Origin: Tubiluchus corallicola
Lineage: Eukaryota > Priapulida > Priapulimorpha > Priapulimorphida > Tubiluchidae
NCBI GenBank assembly: GCA_030141605.1
Contig: JAQGDQ010001116.1
Coordinates: 1-61,701 of the forward strand
Direction of reading: 5' to 3'
Length of the DNA: 61,701 nucleotides
Each line of letters starts with the position of its first letter. Positions within the stretch are counted from its first letter, which is position 1. Shown here piece after piece: positions 55,801 to 61,701 of the stretch. The translations under genes and the position numbers were made by a program. The notes beneath the pieces are model-generated. The model ran no database searches and was not told the DNA's origin. It saw only the letters and a program-made list of their open reading frames with translations.

Positions 55801-57932
55801 ACGTATATCTACAACCACTTGGTATAGCCATTTGAATGTAAGAAATAAAGGAGGTAGTCCGTTTTAAAATCTAATGAACGTCTTTAAAACCAAACATTCA
55901 GCTTTTAAAACCTTCTTCGGGTTATTTCTAATAGGGCCTATTTCAGCATATTTCTAATAGGGCCTGTCCCAGGTTATTTTTGATAGGGCCTATTTCAGGC
56001 GATTTCTAATAGGGCCTATTTCATGTTTTTTCTAATAGGGCCTATTTCAGGTTCTTTCTAATAGGGCCTATTTCATGTGCTTTCTAATGGTTCCTTTTTC
56101 AGGCTGTTTCTAATAGGGCTTATTTCAGATAATTTCTAATGGTTCCTTTTTCAGGCTGTTTCTAATAGGGTCTATTTCAGATTATTTCTAATAGGGCCTA
56201 TTTCAGGTTATTTCTGATAGGGCCTATTTCAGGTTATTTCCAAGAGGGCCTATTTCAGGTTATTTCAAATAGGGCCTATTTCAGGTTATTTGTAATAGGG
56301 CCTATTTCAGGATATTTCTAATAGGGCCTATTTCAGGTTATTTCTAATAAGGCCTATTTCAGGTTATTTCTAATAAGGCCTATTTCAGGTTATTTCTAAT
56401 AGGGCCTATTTCATGTTACTTCTAATAGGGCCTATTCCTGGCTGTTTCTAATAGGGCCTATTTCATTTGTACAATGACTTCCAACTCTCAGTGCATTGGG
56501 CTTAATTCTGCTAGCCAACTACAGTTAGAAGCAATAGAGCACTAACATTTCAAACAAATCGACAAAAGTTGAAAAACGTAACGTATGTAGCTTTAACAAG
56601 TAGCAAAGTGTCCGCTTTCTGTCAGGGAGGTCGTAAGTTCGATATTGCAGCCGGATCATAGTATCGACTTTAATATTGATACCTGCTGTTGCCCTGTCTG
56701 ATGCGTGGTATTTATGGTAAAGGCAGGATAATAATAATTTCTCATACGTAGGTGCAGTTTGTTACTTACAATCGGCATGCAGGCTCGTGGCAGGCTTGTA
56801 TTGTTTGTTGAATTTAAAGTCAACTTTAACCAAAGATTATCTTCATCGTCATCATCACCACCACCGCTGCTGAGGCCAACGGCTCCGACTCCTACACCGC
56901 CACCAACCAGGAGCAACCTAGCCTACTAAGCACTAGCTAATATATATATTTGTCATTAATCTAATGATATAGATCTACTGAACTAGTTTAATCGTAAGCA
57001 ATTACTAGATCTACTGAGCTAGTTTAATCACAAGCAATTACTAGATCTACTGAGCTAGTTTAATCGTAAGCAATTACTAGATCTATTGAGCTAGTTTAAT
57101 CGTAAGCAATTACTAGATCTATTGAGCTAGTTTAATCGTAAGCAACTACTAGATCTACTGAGCTAGTTTAATCGTAAGCAATTACTAGATCTACTGAGCT
57201 AGTTTAATCGTACGCAATTACTAGATCTATTGAGCTAGTTTAATCGTAAGCAACTACTAGATCTACTGAGCTAGTTTAATCGTAAGCAATTACTAGATCT
57301 ACTGAGCTAGTTTAATCGTCAATCGTAGAACTTCATGTGACTTTTTTCTCTATTCCATCTTTTTTTGTTCACATGAAGAAGAGCTGCCGTGGTAGTTCGA
57401 AACATCGTGACCTTTCTTTCCTTTTCCTAGGTTTTTAATAGTGGAATTTTTTTATTTGTTACTCATTCTAGTCATTGAGAATTAATCAATGTATTCATAG
57501 GACAGAACATGTTTCCCATTATTTGTGTGTAAAGAGTGTTCGCTGTTCAGTCTCGTGGTAACAGGAAACGGAAATCTTTTATCTCGATTCGATTCCATTC
57601 ATATTTTTATTTCGGTACCTATGAACATATAAAATACAAATACAGTACTAAAATGAAATAAAATACAACGAAACAAAAATTACGAGAGTAAATTTATATG
57701 CGGGTTAGTAAATTAAAAGCTGAATAAATTTCAGAGGCCAATTATGAAATAATTGTATTTATAATTGTAGGTAAAGTTATTTGAAGGCAACTTTGACAGG
57801 GACACGCACGTTTCCCACGAGGTTTTAATGGTGGATGCTTATGCTGTTCGCCTTCACGTGGTTGAAATACATCATGGTAATAATTTAAAAGTTGGATCAA
57901 TAGCCCTGGAATTATACGGCTGTTTTACGTAG
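46656..57932 (+). CDS. Secreted single F5/8 type C (discoidin) domain protein, five exons
   Basis: Proposed exons: 46656-46846, 49757-49871, 52358-52549, 55102-55212 and 57771-57932. The lengths sum to 771 nt, one uninterrupted frame of 256 residues plus stop. Residues 1-30 look like a signal peptide (basic start, then LIHIFVFLLVI). A linker with KCFNEP and KKECQYF follows. A discoidin domain of about 150 residues begins MPLGMGDRTIPNEAIS, continues VTIQLGGPRIITGIATH, WVPRYTLSYSKSSNASSWQD and LFEGNFDRDTHV, and ends GSIALELYGC. Such domains bind glycans, phospholipids or collagen outside cells. The usual Cys just before PLGM is absent, and the linker Cys may pair with the final one instead. Introns 2, 3 and 4 are all phase 0. 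Exons 3-5 are secure, exon 2 likely, exon 1 less so. Ligand unknown. Confidence 0.8.
47317..47968 (+). mobile_element. TTAA-type MITE, copy D (with known empty site)
   Basis: Starts TTAAAGGACAAGATAAGG and carries all family landmarks, including TTTCCCGCAATACTG, GGCGCCATTACATGACGTCA and AAAATGGCTGAGTCTAATGG. It lies in intron 1 of the discoidin gene. The sequences on its two sides are contiguous in the related repeat at 58140-58640, which lacks it. Confidence 0.8.
48230..48974. other. Intron 1 sequence, nothing recognised
   Basis: No repeat partner or coding signal found. Confidence 0.4.
48975..49705. repeat. 54-bp minisatellite, about 13 units, just upstream of exon 2
   Basis: The unit contains TTATTTTCAGCAnTCTAGG, GTCATGCCATCTGAAGTG and TATAAAATCAATCA. 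Units vary in length where the ATTTTCAGCA part is replaced by GTCATG. The array ends about 50 bp before discoidin exon 2. Confidence 0.93.
49757..49871 (+). CDS. Discoidin gene exon 2 (linker)
   Basis: Reads DKKECQYFTEGFIESQIDTD and NDPFVDEAGWDVIYYHIG, then the donor GGG/GTATGT in phase 0. The acceptor ACTACAACAG at 49756 is chosen because it fits the phase of exon 1. A better pyrimidine tract precedes CTCTCAG at 49743, which would add NYNS in the same frame but needs a one-base donor upstream. Confidence 0.65.
49872..50258. other. Intron 2 sequence, nothing recognised
   Basis: AT-rich, between exon 2 and a minisatellite. Confidence 0.45.
50259..50780. repeat. 63-bp minisatellite, about 8 units
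   Basis: The unit begins CGACCTGCTAATGCCTCAGT, contains AATAGTTTCAACAACAAGGG and ends ATAATCTAGTCTCTTGGT. First starts are 50259 and 50322. The last units are shortened and diverged. Confidence 0.92.
50989..51528. repeat. 36-bp minisatellite, 15 units, with higher-order structure
   Basis: The unit is CAGACCGTGGCGCCACGTAA followed by TGGGGAAAATAGTATA, in perfect register from 50989 with no indels. Units 1-7 (50989-51240) and 8-14 (51241-51492) carry the same variants in the same order. Because 36 is a multiple of three, several frames stay open (a QTVAPRNGENSI repeat, for example); nothing suggests these are translated. Confidence 0.96.
51529..52357. other. Intron 2 sequence, possible LTR-like piece
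   Basis: The stretch about 51540-51990 is GC-richer than its surroundings and contains AAACAATAAAGGTTCAAAGC, then ACTGAACGTTACA. This resembles the R-U5 end of an LTR, but no second copy or duplication is visible. Confidence 0.3.
52358..52549 (+). CDS. Discoidin gene exon 3 (N-terminal third of the domain)
   Basis: Acceptor GTGTAATTTGCAG, donor CAC/GTATGT, both phase 0; 64 codons. Reads MEGMPLGMGDRTIPNEAISE through GFGWRMYAGAVVTIQLGGPR to IITGIATH. These match the PLGM start, the W(I/V)xxxLG strand and the VTGIATQ strand of discoidin domains. Confidence 0.9.
52590..52960. repeat. Degenerate GGTAC-rich repeats
   Basis: Many copies of TGGTACnAGGAAAnT and GGTACCAGGATTGTTTAG at irregular spacing. 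A segment of about 75 bp (TGGTACGAGGAAAA to GGTACAGAAAAGTTTT) is clearly repeated twice. Confidence 0.8.
53250..54230 (+). mobile_element. TTAA-type MITE, copy E, with an insertion
   Basis: Left part GGACAAGAAAAGGGGTACCT to GACGTCACT (53250-53409). Right part CAGTCACTACGCAACGTAAA to TTTTCTTGTGCTTTAA (53751-54230). About 340 bp of unrelated T-rich DNA lies between, with GTCACT at both edges. This insert shares GTGCTGCCACCT with the region near 37770. Confidence 0.75.
54509..55010 (+). mobile_element. Interspersed repeat family X, copy
   Basis: Begins AAAGGAAGACCGGACGATTG and ends near CAAAGCTTAAATTA / AAAAAGCTATTGTAG equivalents; the reverse complement of 13681-14336. It lacks the internal triplication found there. 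Confidence 0.7.
55102..55212 (+). CDS. Discoidin gene exon 4 (middle of the domain)
   Basis: Acceptor TTAAATTTTCAG, donor GCC/GTAAGT, both phase 0; 37 codons. Reads GCHGCVYDRWVPRYTLSYSK, then SSNASSWQDYLTNDGSA. This is the YxLxYSxDGxxW section typical of discoidin domains, with an N-glycosylation sequon (NAS). The adjacent pair C-HG-C is unusual for the family. Confidence 0.92.
55278..55702. mobile_element. hAT-like MITE with TGGCGGAT ends
   Basis: The left end AGTGGCGGATTTAGGGGGTG and right end CCTGCATCCGCCCCTG are inverted, with further complementary runs CTAACCCCCC and AGCCCCCCTAA. Flanks CTGTTCCT and ATTCCTGT are similar but not a clean duplication. Confidence 0.6.
55917..56465. repeat. 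26-bp minisatellite, about 21 units
   Basis: The unit is TTTCTAATAGGGCCTATTTC plus AGGTTA. Interior units vary at AGGTTA (ATGTTT, AGGCTG) and include TAATGGTTCCTTTTTC versions. Every standard unit carries the palindrome TAGGGCCTA. Confidence 0.92.
56588..56740 (+). mobile_element. tRNA-derived SINE relic
   Basis: TAGCTTTAACAAGTAGCAAA, then GTCCGCTTTCTGTCAGGGAG, then GTCGTAAGTTCGATATTGC corresponds to the A box, anticodon arm and B box (GGTTCGA-like) of a tRNA head. GCCGGATCATAGTATCGACT and TGCCCTGTCTGATGCGTGGT follow, as in invertebrate tRNA SINEs. The A box is decayed, so this is a relic and not a functional tRNA gene. Confidence 0.6.
56965..57318. repeat. 36-bp minisatellite, about 10 units
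   Basis: The unit is CTAGATCTACTGAGCTAGTT plus TAATCGTAAGCAATTA, with few substitutions (ACTG/ATTG, CAATTA/CAACTA). Each unit contains the palindromes AGATCT and GAGCTAG-like segments. Lies in intron 4 of the discoidin gene. A CACATGAAG / CTTCATGTG hairpin follows at about 57331-57377. Confidence 0.93.
57319..57770. other. Intron 4 sequence, nothing further recognised
   Basis: AT-rich lead-in to the last exon. Confidence 0.45.
57771..57932 (+). CDS. Discoidin gene exon 5 (C-terminal third and stop)
   Basis: Acceptor ATTTATAATTGTAG, phase 0; 53 codons plus TAG. Reads VKLFEGNFDRDTHVSHEVLM, VDAYAVRLHVVEIHH and GSIALELYGCFT. This matches the FxGNxDxxTxV, AxxxRxHxxxx and (A)LxxELYGC blocks that end discoidin domains. 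No AATAAA is found within 500 bp downstream. Confidence 0.92.
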   Translation, partial: VKLFEGNFDRDTHVSHEVLMVDAYAVRLHVVEIHHGNNLKVGSIALELYGCFT

Positions 57933-58139
57933 ACAAGCTACATCATTCTAATTGTTTTACTGAACTTTTTCGTAAGCTTACGTGTTGTGGTGCTAAGGTT
58001 ACAAACCCACAATGAAATATCTATGTCAATGCAGTATTTCAGTTATTAACTTCATATCACTTGCTCCTTTAGCACCCTAAGTATATGTTGAATTTCACAT
58101 GGTTTCATGAAATCTCACACTAAGCAGCGATTACATTAT
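57933..58139. other. Probable 3' UTR of the discoidin gene
   Basis: No clear polyadenylation signal; the nearest AATAAA is at about 58797. Confidence 0.35.
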
Positions 58140-58690
58140 ATCTAATTTTTGTAGGTTTCTACACCTCACACAGTGGATTCTCAGACAAAATTATATATGA
58201 ATTGCTTTTGCTTGGACAAATTAAAAATTGATGTTTTACGAAAAAATTTAAGAAAGCCTTCAGTAACTGCAGTGTTTGCACCGTAACAATGTACAATATC
58301 ACTTGTGTGAAATCAGCTAATGCAGAAAATTTCAGCTATCCACACAAAACACTCTGATAAACTTTACCCTCAAGTCTACTCTATTTTTAAGGAGAAGTTC
58401 CTGTTAAAGGATGAAATGACTTAATTTGTCATTGGCTGATTAATTACTTTTCTCCTAGAATAGCAACAGAACTCTGCACTGTTTGGGCTGTAGCAAGCAG
58501 GTGATTTATAAAATAGTGTGTACGACAACGCAAGTGTACATCAGGCAAAGCTACTCAATAGACTAAGTTGGAGTGAATGGAAAGAGCATGTTTTTCTTTA
58601 TTTTACAAAACTAAATCACTTAAAATATTAAAATAAATAGCATAATTGGATGGCTGATATTTTCCTGCATAGAACAGTACCAAATTACTA
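58140..58690 (+). repeat. Dispersed repeat V (empty-site copy)
   Basis: Corresponds to 47100-47316 joined to 47969-48200. Shared blocks include CTAATGCAGAAAATTTCA, CTCAAGTCTA and GACTAAGTTGGAGTG. It lacks the MITE found in the other copy. Confidence 0.75.
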
Positions 58691-60160
58691 ATCATTTAGC
58701 TATGTCTGTGCACATTTTAATAGGGTTATAACTTTTTAACTTTTTGTAAAATATCTGATTTCCTACATTATCAATTGATGAACTTTTGCTTAAAATAATA
58801 AAAATTACCTTAATTCCAGTCAGTATTTAATAATGTCACCCCCAACACAAAATTTCAAAAATTCTATACACGTTTATTGGTACCATGAGTATCTGGAGAC
58901 TTCTAGAATTTTCTAGAACGTTCAGGATGCTTCTAGAAGATTCTGATAATTTCGATAACATTCTAGTGTCTTCTAAAAAATTAACCCTTTAAAATGTTTC
59001 AATATTTTTACTCTATACTTAATATGGTAAATCCAATTTTTGGTTTGGGGTGACCTTTTTTGAAAACAAAATAAAATTAATGCCTTTTTTTTGTTAATTT
59101 TGGGAAAAAGTTCATAGATTTATAACACAGGAACATGGGGTTACAAAAAAGTCATAACCCTGCACATACAGTAGCAGAAAGTCAAAGGTTTTACAAGACG
59201 TATTTTGAATGGTGCGTTCCTGAATGAGTTAAGTTTCATTGTGATTTCATGTTATTAATTTTACTATCATATTAATAATATCATTGCTTCTTTTAAGTGT
59301 TACTATGCCTTACAAATTTGCAGAATGTTTGAGATCGTTCGCAGTTTGACGTACAGTAACGATTAGAGAGGAAAAACAGAAGAAATGTTTTACGGGATGT
59401 GACTGCTGTTCATACATCATTGCCTAAATTTGCTAATATCTCGTTGGAAGGTGCTGCCACCTTCGTTACCGGATCGTGCGCGCATGCGCAGCAGGTTGCG
59501 TAATTTCCCTGGCATTGTTCTTGGTTTGCGTTGTTCAGAGGCAGATGGTCGGAGGTCACATGCCTTTACGGTGAAAAATTATGTTAATTATATGGTGAAT
59601 AAGTTAGAAATGCGGTGAATAAGTTAGTAATGCGGTGAATTCATGTAGTAAATATAGTGGATACTATAGTAATTACGAAACGTTTATACGGTGATATGAT
59701 TACGTTGTTTAGGAATGACATCGTATCTCTTCATCTGTATTGTAACAATAAAGACGTTTGTGTAATTTGATTCACTGTGTTATGCGTTGAAATTATTTTC
59801 ACCCGTTGAAGGCGTAATAACCACCCCTCAATCCGAATTAATAGCTAGTGCCGTTACACGGGATAATCAGATTTTAAGAACAAGTACATAATAATGTGTT
59901 CCAGTCAATGTTTGTTACATTTTATCGAATATATATGTACTACATATATACAAATTGTGTTATGGGCAAATTACCCATATAATTAGTTTCCCGTTTTGCC
60001 TGAAATTTTTTATTTTTTATTTTCTCACGTGAGGAAGCCACAAACTTGATTGGACAGGTGAGCAAATGACGTCAAACATCTCCGCCTTCGCTGCAACGTT
60101 AGCATGCTCAGCAGCATTCGGGACAACAGCTCCCGCAGGACAACAACTGTCTAAGCTAAA
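58691..60160. other. No gene recognised; possible LTR-like piece at 59447-59857
   Basis: The part from TGCTGCCACCTTCGTTACC to CTAGTGCCGTTACA contains TAACAATAAAGACGTTTGTG, an LTR-like polyadenylation context, but has no partner copy. A short tandem GTGAATAAGTTAGnAATGCG occurs at about 59596-59640. CTAGAA-rich direct repeats lie at 58900-58970. Confidence 0.35.
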
Positions 60161-61531
60161 CTGAACTGAACTGAACTGAACTGAGCTGAGCTGAGCTGAG
60201 CTGAGCTGAGCTGAGCTGAGCTGAGCTGAGCTGAGCTGAGCTGAGCTGAGCTGAGCTGAGCTGAGCTGAGCTGAGCTGAGCTGAGCTGAGCTGAGCTGAG
60301 CTGAGCTGAGCTGAGCTGAGCTGAGCTGAGCTGAGCTGAGCTGAGCTGAGCTGAGCTGAGCTGAGCTGAGCTGAGCTGAGCTGAGCTGAGCTGAGCTGAG
60401 CTGAGCTGAGCTGAGCTGAGCTGAGCTGAGCTGAGCTGAGCTGAGCTGAGCTGAGCTGAACTGAACTGCTGACTGCTGAACTGAACTGAACTGAACTGAG
60501 CTGAGCTGAGCTGAGCTGAGCTGAGCTGAGCTGAGCTGAGCTGAACTGAACTGAACTGAACTGAACTGAACTGAACTGAACTGAACTGAACTGAACTGAA
60601 CTGAACTGAACTGAACTGAACTGAACTGAACTGAACTGAACTGAACTGAACTGAAGTGAAGTGAAGTGAAGTGAAGTGAAGTGAAGTGAAGTGAAGTGAA
60701 GTGGAACTGGAACTGGAACTGGAACTGGAACTGGAACTGGAACTGGAACTGGAACTGGAACTGGAACTGGAACTGGAACTGGAACTGGAACTGGAACTGG
60801 AACTGGAACTGGAACTGGAACTGGAACTGGAACTGGAACTGGAACTGGAACTGGAACTACTGGAACTGGAACTGGAACTGGAACTGGAACTGGAACTGGA
60901 ACTGGAACTGGAACTGGAACTGGAACTGGAACTGGAACTGGAACTGGAACTGGAACTGGAACTGGAACTGGAACTGGAACTGGAACTGGAACTGGAACTG
61001 GAACTGGAACTGGAACTGGAACTGGAACTGGAACTGGAACTGGAACTGGAACTGGAACTGGAACTGGAACTGGAACTGGAACTGGAACTGGAACTGGAAC
61101 TGGAACTGAAGTGAGCTGAGCTGAGCTGAGCTGAGCTGAGCTGAGCTGAGCTGAGCTGAGCTGAGCTGAGCTGAGCTGAGCTGAGCTGAGCTGAGCTGAG
61201 CTGAGCTGAGCTGAGCTGAGCTGAGCTGAGCTGAGCTGAGCTGAGCTGAGCTGAGCTGAGCTGAGCTGAGCTGAGCTGAGCTGAGCTGAGCTGAGCTGAG
61301 CTGAGCTGAGCTGAGCTGAGCTGAGCTGAGCTGAGCTGAGCTGAGCTGAGCTGAGCTGAGCTGAGCTGAGCTGAGCTGAGCTGAGCTGAGCTGAGCTGAG
61401 CTGAGCTGAGCTGAGCTGAGCTGAGCTGAGCTGAGCTGAGCTGAGCTGAGCTGAGCTGAGCTGAGCTGAGCTGAGCTGAGCTGAGCTGAGCTGAGCTGAG
61501 CTGAGCTGAGCTGAACTGAACTGAACTGAAC
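60160..61531. repeat. Composite CTGAG/CTGAA pentamer and CTGGAA hexamer array
   Basis: Order: (CTGAA)n, (CTGAG)n to 60457, a short CTGAA/CTGCTGA break, (CTGAA)n, (CTGAG)n, (CTGAA)n, (GTGAA)n at about 60656-60702, (CTGGAA)n hexamer at about 60703-61107 with one ACTACTGG slip near 60857, then (CTGAG)n to 61512 and (CTGAA)n. Long frames of VP, WN and EL dipeptides or SSAQL are repeat artefacts. Confidence 0.97.
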
Positions 61532-61701
61532 TAAACAGCATGACAGTCACAACTAATGTCTAATCAGCAGATAAACTGATTGCATTTCTTCATAAACCAA
61601 ATTTGCGAAGCAGCAGCTAGTTTTACACGAAATTAACACTTTACTTAGCCAGAAAATGACTTTTCAATTTAAATAGAATGTAGAGACGAAGTTTCAACTG
61701 A
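61532..61701. other. No gene recognised
   Basis: Short unique sequence to the window end. Confidence 0.45.

Noticed and set aside
60156-61550. A 464-residue SSAQL/PV repeat frame and 137-residue WN and EL frames
   Set aside because: Direct translations of pentamer and hexamer repeats, with no unique sequence.

Overview
The window is metazoan nuclear DNA, most likely from a marine invertebrate. The evidence is spliced genes with GT-AG introns, a peptide GPCR, a Ly6/quiver-like surface protein, a discoidin-domain protein, LINE 3' ends, TIR transposons, a tRNA-derived SINE relic and very abundant microsatellites. Nothing bacterial, organellar or CRISPR-like is visible. I cannot name the species from the sequence. 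Coding density is very low: three genes, or parts of genes, are supported, all on the + strand.

Gene 1 (27174-28562) is an intronless reading frame for a complete 7-TM peptide receptor of the vasopressin / neuropeptide S / CCAP receptor-like class. Gene 2 (two recognised exons, 41457-about 41632 and 44607-44817) is a Ly6/quiver-type three-finger protein with a C-terminal GPI signal. Its signal-peptide exon and probably one middle exon were not found. Gene 3 (46656-57932) is a small secreted protein in five exons: a signal peptide, a short Cys-containing linker, and one F5/8 type C (discoidin) domain spread over the last three exons and ending ELYGC before the stop. The splice phases I assign give one uninterrupted 256-residue frame. 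Genes 2 and 3 are neighbours in the same direction and both encode extracellular products. No functional link can be read from the sequence.

The rest is repeats. Left part (1-27 kb): a dispersed repeat with a copy 7.5 kb away, a LINE reverse-transcriptase fragment, a 96-bp satellite (3.4-4.66 kb), CT-rich (6.5-7.2 kb) and CTA/TGC arrays (10.9-12.4 kb), TTAA-flanked MITEs, a pogo-like TA-flanked MITE (21.5 kb), a LINE carrying a second nested LINE tail with a visible target-site duplication (22 kb), and TTG/TGC arrays (24.8-26.3 kb). Middle part (28.5-41 kb): a mariner-like MITE with internal tandem repeats, two hAT-like elements with 8-bp target-site duplications (31.3-33.5 kb), a symmetrical hexamer array (34.3 kb), a GAT array (34.9-35.3 kb), a foldback element (36.8 kb), and two LINE C-terminal fragments (38.9-40.4 kb). 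Right part (41-61.7 kb): introns and flanks of genes 2 and 3 hold more MITE copies, five distinct minisatellites (54, 63, 36, 26 and 36 bp), a tRNA-derived SINE relic, and a 1.35-kb pentamer/hexamer array at the end.

The strongest observations are the discoidin gene reconstructed from short exons, the incomplete Ly6/quiver gene, a perfect seven-unit higher-order repeat in the 36-bp minisatellite at 51 kb, about a dozen acceptor-like motifs in the minisatellite just upstream of discoidin exon 2, a MITE whose insertion is confirmed by a related empty site in the same window, and transposon boundaries fixed by target-site duplications.
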